Notes: generated by a model from the sequence alone, not told the origin. Shown: positions 10,742 through 22,418, counted from the first letter of the stretch. The stretch: DNA of 64,000 bases from Euwallacea fornicatus (GCF_040115645.1 NC_089545.1:868001-932000); one strand, 5' to 3'. Numbers and translations: made by a program.

Positions 10742-10933
10742 TGGAACTTTAATATTAAATCAAAAAGGTGGTTTTGACTGTGGGTTGAAGGTATGATAAT
10801 CATAGATCATACTGATAGTGCCTCGATTTGGAGAATCAATTTTCTCAACAGCTTTTCCCAAGCTTTCAACATACGGTGATTGGAAATAAAGAATTTACCA
10901 CAACTTCATAAGCTGAACTCTCTCTTCTTTTAG

Positions 10934-11735
10934 ATTATGTGACCGAACTAAATTCATTACCTGAAAAATCTCGAAAAAAGTATGAGCTGGTCTATAAGAA
11001 CTTTATGGCTTGGTGTTCATCTAAAGGCTTCGATACCTATACCGAAGATGTGCTCTTAACCTACTTTGAGGATTTAGCTGCGACGCATAGATGTACGACT
11101 ATGTGGGGTTATTATTCAATGCTCAGGAGCACTCTGATAATTAATAATAACGTTAACATAGAAACGTACCATAAATTACGCACTTTTCTTAAAACTAAGT
11201 CTAAGGGCTACCAGTGCAAAAAGTCTAAGCTGTTTACCCATGAAGAGCTTAACAGGTTCATAGATGAAGCTCCGGACTTAATTTATCTGGCCACTAAGGT
11301 AGGTAAAATAAGTCCTTTATTCAGGTAACGAAAGTGATAAATTTGTGATTCAAGGTGGCAGTAATTTTTGGTTTAATGGGCGCTTGCCGTAAACACGAGC
11401 TGCATGCAATAACCATTGACGATGTCCGGGATTTCGGTACTGCCATGATGATCACAATTCCAAGTCAAAGTTCGAACCTGATTCCTCGTCAATTCACAAT
11501 AACCGGAGACTATTATCAGTACTGCGCTAACTACATGAAACTGCGGCCAAGTAATACAGTATCTAAGTCGTTCTTCTTGAATTACCAGAAAGGCAAATGC
11601 ACAGTACAGAATATAGGAATTAACAAAATTGGGGCTATGGGAAAGGAGGTTGCCAAGTTCTTGAAACTTCCAGATCCTCAGATGTATACCGGATACGGTT
11701 TTCGTAGATCAACCATTTTTAAGACGTTTCGATGA
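10934..11735 (+). CDS. Y4: tyrosine-recombinase-like cassette, class A
   Basis: Exons 10934-11298 and 11355-11735, 56-bp phase-0 intron, G|AT junction. Starts DYVTELNSLPEKSRKKYE like Y2. It encodes 248 residues. Arg-I sits in G-A-C-R-K-H-E-L; the H-x-x-R position reads Y-G-F-R, so His is lost and Arg-II kept. The end is FRRSTIFKTFR with no catalytic Tyr. A little more diverged than Y2 versus Y3 (M-W-G-Y-Y-S-M-L). It lies only 200 bp after Y3, the tightest spacing in this block. Poly(A) signal at 11759-11764. Confidence 0.87.
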
Positions 11736-11758
11736 AGAAATACCGAGTGAAACGACCT

Positions 11759-11764
11759 AATAAA
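11759..11764 (+). terminator. Poly(A) signal of Y4
   Basis: AATAAA 23 bases after the Y4 stop codon. Confidence 0.6.
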
Positions 11765-12485
11765 GTTGGTCTTGGCTTTGCATGCATGTGTGTGTGTATG
11801 TATTTATTTATTGGTGGCAGTTATACAAAAAAGTTATCTCATAGCGCAAGAAAAAAAGCTTAAAGAGTAGGAAATTAACATAAAGAAAATTCGATAGAAA
11901 TTCAAATTTTTGCAAATTGCGGTTTGAATCGATTGATTTTTAATTTTATTTATTTATTTATCACAAGCCTGCATTATAGTTTCTGCCACATCCAAGTGGG
12001 AGTGGCTCCTTTCGCGTGCAAAATGCATTTAATAGTCTATAAAAAGAATCAAGTATTCGTTACACAATTTCTACTTAACACATATACAGAGCGTTCCGCA
12101 CAAGAATGGTCGCCATCGGGATGTCGGAAATACTGCAACAGGTGCGAAGTTTAATGAAAGACTTATTTAGAATTTCAGACATTTCGATTGAATGCGAAGA
12201 TATTCCATATATAGCCGAAATTTCAATATTTTTTTAAAGATTCTTTAACCTGAAACATCAGTTCGGACAAGATCAGTAATGTTCGTGTTAGAGATACAAG
12301 AGAGAGGGAGAGAGAGAGAAAGAAAGACAGGGAGGGAGAGAGGAAGAAAGACAGGGAGGGAGAGAGAGAAAAAGATAGAGAGGAAGAGGGCGAGAAAGAT
12401 AGAGAGGAAGAGGGGGAGAAAGATAGAGAGGAAGAGGGGGAGAAAGAGAGAGAGAGGAAGAGGGGGAGAAAGAGAGAGAGAGGAA

Positions 12486-12523
<38 letters not shown>

Positions 12524-13797
12524 AAATGTGACCTTTGGTTTATACACTTATTATAATGTATTGTGGTTTTACATTATTTTCCTTAAAAACAGTTCACTAT
12601 AGGCTTATGTGAGAAATGTATTTATTTTTTAATAGACTAGTTCAAATGTATAATATTTATGAAGTATTTATCGGTTAAAAACTACATTAATCGATAAAAC
12701 TAACATTTTTCTTGCACAAAATAAAATATTAAGAATATCGACCAGGGCATAAGGCCTAAGAAGTTAAATAATTGTAAGAAGAGGCCGTGATCAAATAAGT
12801 GTTCACATCTGAATCTAACTTAAAAATGAATGAATTCGTTAAGCAAAAACAAAAACGTTCGTGAAGTTCGGGAAAATTGAAATTTCAGAATTCAATACAA
12901 GAAACCTTGGGTTACGTTCCAAAAATTCAGTTTGTGGGTCCTGGTTCTCGATTTTGAAGACTGGGATTCCGCCTACCGGGAATATTCCCGATTTTGTGGG
13001 AAGTGGAAAAATTTATAGATTTTGAGAATTTTGACAGTTTCTTTGGCCGTTCCTGCCGGACACCCTGTCTCACGACGACGCTATGTCTTACGTATACGTT
13101 TCTGCACCGTTGTCCCCTCCAAATAATGTCTACAAAATGGCATACGGTTTCATAACCGCATGAGTTTGCGACCTCTTACATAACGAAAAATTTACATTTC
13201 ACAAATTGTACATTTTTTTTTTTTGGTGCGGGGAATAGTTTCGCAGGAACACCCGGTGTATGTTTAACAATTCCCACCAGTGTAAGACCAATGTTTTGCA
13301 GTTAGTTAACTCGAAGATTTATTCTCACAGTAGAAACACACATTTGTATTATTTTTGTAATTTAGTTTTTAATAATAAAAATTAGTTTTTAAAACGATGT
13401 TTTGCAACTCAGTTCTTAAGTCGTGCCAGTGACGATGCCCCTCAAATTCAATAGATTTCATCCCGTGGATACGCAGAAGTGGGTGTTGCGGCAAGGTGGG
13501 ATTGATACGAGGGAGGATGGAAAACCACATCTGCAACATCCCTTATCTATATTTTTGAACTCTGTTGACAGCAGGTTGCAACTTTTCTTGCACTTAACCG
13601 ACCACGCGACATCCTTTATTTTCCGCAAAGCGTTTTGATTGGTTTCATTTGATTGATTCTATCGATCTGCGAATCTCTCGTAGTCCCGAAAGTAGGAGCA
13701 GTTGATAGTTCTCAAAAGAGAGATAGTTGCTTGCTAAAGACATTTGGAGGTGAGGAATGATGAATGTAAAATGTATTTAACTCCCTCTTTTTTATAG
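11765..13797. other. 2-kb intercassette stretch with simple repeats
   Basis: Contains a TG/TATT-rich run near 11785-11812, a TTTA run near 11945-11960, the long purine tract at 12299-12522 and a CACCCTGT motif at 13061-13068. An open frame at 13423-13638 has no recognisable domain. Confidence 0.5.
12299..12522. repeat. Polypurine (GA)n-rich tract
   Basis: Over 220 bases of almost pure purine on the + strand with nested repeats of a GAAAGATAGAGAGGAAGAGGG-like unit and a final (GA)n run. Open frames on both strands across it are compositional artefacts. Confidence 0.95.
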
Positions 13798-14613
13798 ATT
13801 TTGTAGCTGAACTGAGTTCATTACCAGAAAAATCTCGGAGAAAATACGAGGTGGTCTATAAGAACTTTATGGATTGGTGCGCATCCAAAGACTTCACAAC
13901 ATACACGGAGCACGTCGTTCTAAAGTACTTCGAGGATCTGTCGCTGACTCATAGCTGTGCGACTATGTGGGTGTATTATTCAATGCTTAGGAGTACCCTG
14001 ATCATTAACAATAACATAAATATAGAAAAGTATGAAAAATTGCGCAATTTTCTGAAAACTAAGTCGAAGGGCTATCAAAGCAAAAAGGCTAAGTTATTCA
14101 CCCAAGAAGAAATTGATACGTTCCTATTCGAAGCTCCGGACCACATTTATCTCGCAACTAAGGTAGGTCTGAGACGTTTCACACTGCTTTAATGAAAGTC
14201 GTACATTTCCATTAAAGGTTGCGATCATTTTCGGTATAATCGGTGCTTGTCGAAGACACGAGATCCACGCAATAACCATTGACGATGTCCGGGATTTTGG
14301 TACTGCAATGACGGTTTCCATTCCAAACCAAACTTCCAACCTCATACCTCGCCAATTCACTATAACCGGCGATTATTATCACTACTGTGTCAAGTACATG
14401 AAATTGCGGCCAGATAATGCAGTGTCCAAGTCTTTCTTGTTGAACTATCAGAAGGGCAGGTGCACTGTTCAGAATATCGGTATTAATAAAATCGGGGCTA
14501 TGGGAAAGGAGGTTGCCAGGTTCTTGAACCTACCGGATCCGCAGATGTACACTGGGGACAGTTTTCGTAGGTCTGCTTTTAAGGCTATTGGATCCCGAGA
14601 TAAAAGGAACTGA
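13798..14613 (+). CDS. Y5: tyrosine-recombinase-like cassette, class A
   Basis: Exons 13798-14162 and 14218-14613, 55-bp phase-0 intron, G|AT junction (DFVAELSSLPEKSRRKYE). It encodes 253 residues. Arg-I is in G-A-C-R-R-H-E-I; the H-x-x-R box reads D-S-F-R, with His changed to Asp. One residue is deleted in the conserved end (FRRS-AFKAI), and the stop used by Y2-Y4 is lost, so the chain reads on as GSRDKRN before TGA 14611-14613. The AATAAA that follows the stop in Y2 and Y3 is here AGATAAAA and lies inside the coding part. Confidence 0.85.
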
Positions 14614-15084
14614 AGTCGGCCCAAAAATTTGGGCTACAAGTTGAGGTGACATGAAAGTCTACAGTGAAGAAGTGTCGAAGTGAGTAAAATTGAAGGCATT
14701 GGAACAAAAATTGAATCAGGGTTTAAAATATTGAAGCAAAGTTCTCTCTTGCGCCTTCTTGAAGATTCTGGTGGCAAGGGTTTATTCTCTTCCGTGTTCA
14801 ATTTGAGGAGAATCAGTTATGTGCGTTTCAACCATTATTCACCGCATTAGCGTTCACATCAAAAACTTGATGAAAAACGTTTATTTTTTTCTATATCGCT
14901 TTCCACCACGTTGTGTAACATTCTCGCCTCAAGAATTAGGTTTTTTAAATATATTTATTCTTAATTTAATAAATATATAAATCCTACATAGTATTTTGTT
15001 AATTAACACCCAGTGACCCTCCTCGCCTCTTTTTCTTACACCTTTAGACAAACCACAACAGGTCCTCCATTACCCTAATTTTAG
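14614..15084. other. Intercassette sequence, no gene seen
   Basis: AT-rich, with nothing recognisable. It ends with the acceptor of S1. Confidence 0.5.
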
Positions 15085-15440
15085 ATCTCTACACAACTTA
15101 CAACCAGCTGGAAAAGAACTCCTTGTCGTTCACCTCACCAAAATCCAATGGAAAACTGCAGAGACTTCCCCAAGTGAACGACTACGTGGTGGTCAAACTC
15201 ATTGCCCAGAGAAGTATTAAGCACTACGTTGCAGTGATCGTGTCCATAAGTGAGGAGGACGAGTTTGTGGCCAAGTTCATGAGGAAGTCACTCGGAAACA
15301 AGTTCACTTTCCCCACCACTGAGGACATTGCCAACATTGAGTTGTACGAGATTGCTGAAATTTTGAATCAGCCTAGTATCAGCAACAGACAGCAGTATAC
15401 GTTTAACGTCGATTTGTCTAAGTATAAGAATATGTCTTGA
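15085..15440 (+). CDS. S1: terminal exon with an SH3-like-looking module
   Basis: Starts after ttttag (AG 15083-15084) with AT, completing an Asp codon, in the array phase. It encodes 118 residues to TGA 15438-15440. A 30-residue linker leads to a module with V-N-D-Y-V-V-V-K-L, H-Y-V-A-V-I-V, V-A-K-F-M-R-K and K-F-T-F-P-T-T-E-D-I-A-N-I, then a Y-T-F-N-V-D-L-S-K-Y end. The alternation of short beta-like segments resembles a small barrel (SH3/Tudor-like), and I recall the same pattern at the C-terminus of many uncharacterised insect proteins, some tied to transposons. I cannot name the family. It is the only such cassette in the window, between the class A recombinase block and the FLYWCH block. 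Confidence 0.68.
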
Positions 15441-16911
15441 ATTCGTTTTTTAAGTAGTTCTTAGAATGCGTGTTTCTAAAGGGACGCAGGAAAGGATTTA
15501 TGTGTTTTTAGAGAGTTTTGCAGAAAATTAGGTATTTTCCGGGAAATTTGATGTACCCTAAACGAACGACTTCACTCTAATTTTGCACTGCATCCAAGCA
15601 AAACCTGTAGACGTGAAATTGTGTAGCGTTCAGTTTTGGAAATTGTTCGGTCCATTTCCATTTCCATTTTTGCGCATCCAAGTTGTGATCCAATGGAACT
15701 TTTGCTTTCCGACGTTTCGTCCGTAACTGCGTTGAACAACAAATGCGACGAGGTGACGGTCGAAGTGATCTCTGGGGATGTGTTGTGTGTATAAAAATAT
15801 TCGATAATACATATAACATTTTCCATGTAAAATAGTGAAATCTCTATCACTGCCGGTTGCACCCGAAGTGACGAGGACTGGCACACGTGTCACAGCAAAA
15901 AGATTGTTTTTTTAGTTAAATAATCATAAAAAAATTCAAGGTTGGACGACCTCAGAGGAGGGCCCTGCACGCGGGAAGCTGCAAATGTGCACAAGACCGG
16001 GTGTCACTGTTGCACAAAATAATATTTAGTGGAACGTTCGTATCGGGCCTCGACCGCTGCCATGGAAAAACTGTGGTCTCTTCATTTAATCGTATTAAGC
16101 TATAGAAACATTCCATGGAAGGTGGCTGAGGTTCTTAAGAAAATCAGCTCTTTCAAGCATTCCCACTTATCCCCATAAGTCCTTTTGAGATTCTCAAATT
16201 GGGACGCTTCACCGTTACGTCACGACTATGACGTCAACCTCGGTGATGACGGAAGAACGGAAGCGGTTCCATTGCGTCGTGGAAAAAATGTGTTACAATT
16301 GTATAAACATTAAAATGTTTTTTTTTTCTAATTTATGGAGGAAATGTTGCTTAAGTGAGGTTTGAGCGGCAACTGGTTAGTAAGTAATGGGCTAGGTTAG
16401 ATTTGAAGAGAAGAACTTTTTGTTATGGATTTAGAGGAGTTTTCGCGAGAGTTAATTTGTGTTTTTCTGAAGAAACTGACAGTTTCATTTTTTAGTGTAA
16501 TTTCACATTTCACATTTCAGTTTCACATAGTGCCATACCCATTGCAAACATTGTTCTATTACATTCGCTGACTACTTGCTTTTTCGTTTCAACGATGGAG
16601 CTCCGTACATGTAGTTCGATAATCTAAAAAAGCCTCGTTTTGAACAATTCTCATTCATGTATATAGTTAGTTTCGTTTTGTCGCTGTGTGTTGCTGTGCT
16701 TTACATAATCATTAATACAAGAATTATTCTATAAGAATTAGATCTCCCACGTTCGACTCGTTCTTCATTGTTATACAATCGAAATGAATGTATATGAAAT
16801 ATATGCTTTATTTTCAATTTAAATGATTTCGTCTTTCCCCTTGACACTTCTCCAGGTACACAACCAGGTCCAGTTATTAATTTTACTGATGCTGCAGGGA
16901 CTGTATTTCAG
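15441..16911. other. 1.5-kb intercassette stretch
   Basis: Open frames on the minus strand at 15572-15893 overlap each other in several frames and carry no recognised domain. No cassette signature on either strand. Confidence 0.5.
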
Positions 16912-17192
16912 GCACCATCTACTTTGACGTTGGCAAGACCCGCTCAAAATTGATATTCGAACGTTTCGATTATTTCTTTTACGAAAGGACTTTTAACCAG
17001 ACGAAATGGAGGTGCTGTTCGTACTATCAAAGCAGATGCCCGTCGAAATTAATCACCAGTGGTCGACAGGTGGAGGTCCGAGGACAGCACAACCATGACA
17101 AGGGACAAACGGCGAAGAGCCTGGAAAATTTGCTGTCTCAGAAGGTGTGGGTGGTACGTGATAAAGGGTCGCGGAAACGTGATAAGAATTAA
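16912..17192 (+). CDS. mod(mdg4): F2: FLYWCH zinc-finger terminal exon
   Basis: Junction G|GC (Gly) after tttcag. GTIYFDVGK opens the domain; W33-x-C35, C43 and H60-N-H62 are the signature and ligands. It encodes 93 residues. The segment between H-x-H and stop contains S-Q-K-V-W-V-V-R-D, the tail motif seen in most FLYWCH cassettes here, followed by a basic end (GSRKRDKN). First exon of the main FLYWCH block. Poly(A) signal at 17412-17417, only about 90 bases before the next cassette. Confidence 0.88.
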
Positions 17193-17411
17193 TTTTAGTA
17201 CCATCGGTTCCTATTTCGTGAAATTTGTGTCATCAGCAAGTAAGCGTACGATCACTGTTTTATCTGTTTTTGTATTGAATGAGGCTGTGCTGTGATTTAG
17301 ATAGGTAGTACCGCCTGAAGGTTCCCATCTACCAGGCTTTCTCCTATTCAAATTTCAAGTATTACTTTACGTCTATGTACACATTTACTACTGTGAACTG
17401 ACTTTGCAACC

Positions 17412-17417
17412 AATAAA
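17412..17417 (+). terminator. Poly(A) signal of F2
   Basis: AATAAA 220 bases after the F2 stop, before the F3 acceptor. Confidence 0.55.
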
Positions 17418-17502
17418 GACTCTGTTCATTTCACAACTATTATCTCTCAATCGCCCGCAAGCACCATCCTCGAAACCTTTACTGTAAAAATTTCCCTTTC
17501 AG

Positions 17503-17864
17503 GTGTTATCTATTACAACCTCGGCTACAAACACCCCAAAATCATCTTTGAGGGGGTGGACTACCGGATCGATTTCAAGGCAGCCGGGAGGACTTCCTGG
17601 AGGTGCAGCTACTACTACCGAACCAAATGTAGGGCCAAGTTGTCCACTAGTGGACAGGTAGTTCGATTGTACGGGCAACACAACCACCAGCACAGGACTG
17701 ATTTGTATCCCATGGACAATGCGAAACCCCAGATGGTGACTGTTATCAGAGAAAACAGGATGCAACCATTGAGATGGGTCCGACCCCACACTGAGATCGT
17801 TACCATGCCTGAGCATGTGATCAGCCATATTGATCCCTCTTTGTTGAATCCTACAAGTTATTAG
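17503..17864 (+). CDS. mod(mdg4): F3: FLYWCH zinc-finger terminal exon, long tail
   Basis: Junction G|GT (Gly) after tttcag. GVIYYNLGYKHPKIIF, then W33-R-C35, C43-R-A-K and H60-N-H62. At 120 residues it is the longest FLYWCH cassette here: after the tail motif P-Q-M-V-T-V-I-R-E-N about 30 more residues follow (including RWVRPHTEIVTMPEHVI) before TAG 17862-17864. The extra tail has no domain I know. Poly(A) candidate at 18238-18243. Confidence 0.88.
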
Positions 17865-19385
17865 TGTTGACGTGATGCTGTAATGGTAGAATAGGAATAG
17901 TTTAGATTGTTAGATTGGTAGTTTCGAATGGTTGGCATAGTTTTTTCATGAATATTGTAAGCACCAGATTACGCCACGGGGCGCTACCAACATTTGGCAA
18001 GTTTGATATCAAAATGTTTTAATCGGGTATGGGACGAAACCAGATAATCCTTATGATTGAACGCTCATGTCCTATATTACGTGCATGTTACTTGGAAATA
18101 CTGGTAAGCATGTCGGTTTTGGGTTTCATCGCGGGGGGAAATATAAGTTTAAAGTATATACTGATAAGTTTTATGTAGTAAAGTTGATTCAAGCACGAAA
18201 AGCTATCAGTGCGACCTGGTGAAACCTAACCAACCATAATAAAGGGGGAAAAATAATTAAAATCATATTTAAGTTTTTTTTTGTTACTTACTGTTTATAC
18301 GAATACGTAATTTTCAATAATACCTTTAGAGCTTTTTTTGTACATCAATTGCTTAAATCCAATCTCTGGATCAAAATCCTGATTTCTCCACACTGGCGAT
18401 GACTTGACGTGGCTTCGACTTGGGCTAATCTCGATTTTAATTACAGACGAAGTTTAAGTTCTGGTTTGCAACGGGAACTGAGAAGTTTTATTAAGGGATT
18501 TTATGTTGATTTTTAAGGATTTATGTCATTATTAAAAGCAGCAGATCATGTGAGGATTTAAGGTTCTAAACGTTGTGGCAATAAGTTAAACAGGAACCTG
18601 CGATCGAATAAAAAAAACCTCTAGAATGCTTTGGAAACAAAATTTGTACTTAAAATATGTTGAACAAAAGAGTTCCAAGGCCCTCTGGATGCTTTTTTTT
18701 CTTTTTTGAAAATTTATCACCCGTTTTAAGTGTTAAATAATTTTCGCCCTAATGCTGTAACTCCTGAACTTGTATTATTAAATGTTTTACCAGAACGTGA
18801 TTTTGTTCTGTTCAAACACCCGATTTTACAACTCGTCACGTGATGGTGTAGCAACCAGGTGAGTTGCGAGATGTATCGACCCTCTACCTGCAAATTTGGA
18901 TTCACCATCTGGATTTTCCAAATATTTCCCAACTTTGGTGTTTCTACTGTTGAGTTCCCAACTCGGAAACCCAAGTGCAGCATGAGTGAAATGAAAATAA
19001 CACGTGAAAATTTCGGAAAATTAAGTTAGGAAGTGCGGTAATATAGGGCAAACACGTCTAAAACTGGAACTGTTTCTGTTTGCCCTTCGTTCGAATATTT
19101 TTAATTTGCTTAACAAAATTGAAACTTTCCCAACGTCCGAACATGCATATTGTAGAACTTTTGCTGCGCATGAACCGATCCCTGAAATATTGATTTTCCA
19201 GCCAGACACAATGGAGGTCAAAGGGATGTTTAAAAAGCTCGCCATAGATTTTTGTAAATAAAATGCATCTCGAAGACACAACTTTATAAGGTTCCACCTG
19301 CATTCTCGAATTTCAAATCGATGACACCCCAACAAACATCCCTTTCCTGGCATTACGTTCTTATGACTATCTACCTCACTTTCAG
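17865..19385. other. 1.5-kb intercassette stretch
   Basis: Holds the poly(A) candidate of F3 at 18238. Minus-strand open frames (18726-18983, 19021-19479) have no recognised domain and one runs across F4. Confidence 0.5.
18238..18243 (+). terminator. Poly(A) signal candidate of F3
   Basis: AATAAA about 370 bases after the F3 stop. Confidence 0.4.
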
Positions 19386-19654
19386 ATACCATATACTTCG
19401 ATGTAGGCACTAAACTACCGAAAATCGTGGTGGATAGCTTTGATTTTAACATGGCCAGGAAATCAGCAACGAAAACCACCTGGATCTGTTCCAGTTATTT
19501 TAAGACGAAATGTAAGACTAGAGCCACAACTTGTGGAAGGGTCGTTTATATCACTGGTCCCATGCACAACCACGAACCCAGACCTGCGAAAAATAAAGGT
19601 ACCAACGTCATGGTTTCGCAACAAGTTACGGTGTGCAGGGATTATAAGTTTTAA
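19386..19654 (+). CDS. mod(mdg4): F4: FLYWCH zinc-finger terminal exon
   Basis: Junction G|AT (Asp), DTIYFDVGTKLPKIVV. W33-I-C35, C43-K-T-R and H61-N-H63; one extra residue (GPM) before the His pair. It encodes 89 residues and ends with S-Q-Q-V-T-V-C-R-D, a version of the common tail. Similar at the start to F5 and F6, so these probably share a duplication history. Confidence 0.87.
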
Positions 19655-21256
19655 GTGGATGTGGTGGGTTGTAGATATCTTGTCTTTTGTATTCCACGTT
19701 GAGTTAGTGCAGATTTTGTATGTACTCGTCTATAGTTTCTCTCGTAGGAACCCTAGTGTGTCACTTGAGGGAATAAGAATGATCCTGGTTCTAGGGAAAT
19801 TTTCCATGTTACAGGTTATTCAGGGAAGTTGGTAAGCTGCACCAATAGGTGCATTCAAAACGACTCTACGTGACGTAGTTGAGCGGGTATCGTTCGGTAA
19901 ACTCAAAAAACAGGCAAGAATTATTACTGTTAGGAAAGTTATTGCAAATAACCATTTTGTAAAATTGGGAACGTCTCCGCGTACCTTTACTCATTTGAAC
20001 AGGTCGCATTAATGAATTTAGGAAACGATAGATCTATAGAAATTCGCACACAAGTCCGAAAGGCTCATGTTGATGTAATTTATTCCGAGTTCCCGATCAG
20101 TATCTCATCTGCCACAAAATGGCCTCGATACCGGACAAAACTATGTTACATCCAGTTTTTCTACATCTATGGTTCATGTAGAATTGTCAAAACTAATATA
20201 GCGGCGATCAGCTGATAGCTGTGACGAAATAATAATAATCTGTAACAAGTGATGGTATGAATCGATTCGACAGTGATTTTTGCTTTCGGAACGAGTAATT
20301 CCTGACATGTTTAGAGCAAATATTTTATATCCTTCTCGGTCAGTCCCAACAATTATTTATACCAAATTTTGTAGTTTAGTGTTTGTAGTTATGCCAAATA
20401 ATAAGTGTAATAAATAATAAACATCACCTCATTGACAACTGTTATTTCTATTACTACTAATAATAACAATAGTAACACGTGATATTTGGTAATGTAGAGG
20501 CCCATTTTTCCATGATCGGGCAAAGGAAAATTGAGGGTGATTGAATGGTCGTCTCCATTTCGGTTTTGAGGATACGAGATGTTTTTGTAAATTCTGCATT
20601 TTGAAAAGAACAAATTTCTTTCTCAACTGCATAAATAACCTTCGGGTTGATATGGAACATTTCCCGGTATAGTCGTTTGACAATATGGAAAGATGCATTG
20701 GCCAGCACGTACGCTGGATCGTTCCCCATTGGATTATTATTTATGAGCAACTATAAGAGACTTATCATTATTCTCTGATATCAATGAATTGAAGGTATCA
20801 CAACCTTGAGGACCGAAATGGCAAGAAGAGATGTTTTAAGGTCAATGCAGAAATTAAGAAGACTCATGAAGTTCTGTCTGGAAGTGGAAGGTGAATCTTT
20901 CAAGCGTCTCGTACAAATGGCCGTATTTCGTGTCTCTTTTTTTATATGGATTTTTCGAAGAATGTTTTGGAAAGATTGAGTTCTTTACAGAATTTTTCAA
21001 TTATCGAAACAGCATATTCTCGAATTTTAAATTGCAGAACTATGCCGTAATTTAACCGTATCTTTCACGGTTACCGAGATGCCCATGGCTGCGTCCCAAA
21101 ACGGACACCCTGTATAAACACTACAGCATCATCATAAAGACTCTTAGGCTCGTAGGATTATGGAAAGCTCCCTTTTCTTACTTTCCCTCCTAAGTCACAT
21201 ACACCCCTATACCGTAACAAACCTTGACCTGTAGCTGAACAAATAAAAATTTCTAG
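19655..21256. other. 1.6-kb intercassette stretch
   Basis: No supported gene. Overlapping minus-strand open frames at 20389-20750 show no known domain. A CACCCTGTA motif lies at 21106-21114. Confidence 0.5.
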
Positions 21257-21519
21257 GTATTATTTACTTCGATGTAGGTCAGAAAAAGCCGAAAATCGTG
21301 ATCAACGAATATGATTTTTTGTTGCGCAAAGAGGAGCCAGGCGCTACTTCCTGGATCTGCGCACAGTACTACCATCCCAAAGGTGATAGATGCAAGGTGT
21401 ATGTTACAACTACCAAGGGAGTTGCATACATTTTTGGACAACATAATCACTTACCCAGGGCAACGGATAGAAACTATAACAATATGAAATGTCATAAAGT
21501 TCCTTTTATTTATCAATAG
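21257..21519 (+). CDS. mod(mdg4): F5: FLYWCH zinc-finger terminal exon
   Basis: Junction G|GT (Gly) after ttctag. GIIYFDVGQKKPKIVI; W33-I-C35, then a longer loop to C46 (YYHPKGDRC) and H63-N-H65. The loop of ten residues between the two cysteines, against seven in most cassettes, is shared with F6 and F9 (and by one more residue in others), which marks a subgroup. It encodes 87 residues. The tail is short and ends H-K-V-P-F-I-Y-Q. Confidence 0.87.
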
Positions 21520-22090
21520 CAGGAAATTGTTATGTTAATTGAATTTTATTTTAATTAGTACTGACATGAAAATCCAAAAGTGTTAGCTAGTTCTACATGA
21601 AGGTGACTGTAATGACATAAAATATACATTGTGTAGAATTATTTATTTAACAAATTCCGTGTTTGAGTTTCTCCGATTGATTCCTTTGATGGGGTAGGTA
21701 TGTTGAGTGTCGTCTACTTGGTGTGAAGAATTAAAGTCCCGAATTCATTCGGGATATTTAAAATTTCAAGTATCAAGTGCCATTCAGAAACAAACGTATA
21801 TAAAGTTGTTTTCGCAACAAGCCCTGGAACAGTTCGTTGGGACCTTAATACGCGTGCATGGACGAATAGTGATTTCATTTCGTAACTAGTTACGAAATGA
21901 AATCGCCATTTCCACTTCCCATATAGTTACCGCATGAAAAGATCGCCTGTGTGAAAAAAACTCGTTAATATAATTCTATACCATCTCAATCTGCGTTCCT
22001 TAATCTACTCAAAAATTTGATACATTGACGTTCAATTACATTTCCAAACAGAACAATACATGTAGGTACTTGTTTAAACTAATATTCCAG
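21520..22090. other. Intercassette sequence with a palindrome
   Basis: Holds the 34-bp perfect palindrome at 21871-21904. An open frame at 21707-21889 has no known domain. Confidence 0.5.
21871..21904. repeat. 34-bp perfect palindrome
   Basis: The 17-base arm GATTTCATTTCGTAACT is followed directly by its exact reverse complement. Shorter relatives occur near 9756-9776 and 54880-54900, suggesting a dispersed element end. Confidence 0.85.
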
Positions 22091-22347
22091 GCTTAATATA
22101 CTTCGACATGGCCACGAAGAACCCGAAGATAATTCTCGATAGGAACTTTTTTCTGGTGCTTCGTAAGGAGCCAACAAGAACCATATGGATGTGTACCATG
22201 TACTTTAGACACAAGGCAGACAGGTGCAAATGCAGGATAATGACCAGTGGAAAGGATGTCTACGTTACTGGGGTGCATAATCACGAGGATACTGCCACTT
22301 CAGTCAACAATGGCTTGTCACAGTTAGTTAATATAATTCGATATTAA
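22091..22347 (+). CDS. mod(mdg4): F6: FLYWCH zinc-finger terminal exon
   Basis: Junction G|GC (Gly) after ttccag. GLIYFDMATKNPKIIL; W33-M-C35, C46-K-C-R, H63-N-H65. The F-R-H-K-A-D-R-C loop matches F9. It encodes 85 residues and ends S-Q-L-V-N-I-I-R-Y just before TAA. Poly(A) signal at 22413-22418. Confidence 0.88.
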
Positions 22348-22412
22348 GAGTATCGATTGTTCAATCAAAAGTGTCTTTCAAGAAGCGGCTACATCTTTTT
22401 GATTACAGTTTA

Positions 22413-22418
22413 ATAAAC
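22413..22418 (+). terminator. Poly(A) signal of F6
   Basis: AATAAA 66 bases after the F6 stop codon. Confidence 0.6.

Noticed and set aside
12223..12602. Long Ser/Leu-rich and Arg/Glu-rich open frames
   Set aside because: They come from the polypurine tract and exist in several frames on both strands.
15572..15893. Three overlapping minus-strand frames
   Set aside because: Mutually overlapping in different frames, none with a known domain or splice context.
19021..19479. 152-residue open frame on the minus strand across F4
   Set aside because: It overlaps a well-supported + strand exon, has no recognisable domain and looks like a shadow of coding sequence plus chance.
20389..20750. Overlapping minus-strand frames of 74-97 residues
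   Set aside because: No domain, biased composition, and no neighbouring exon.
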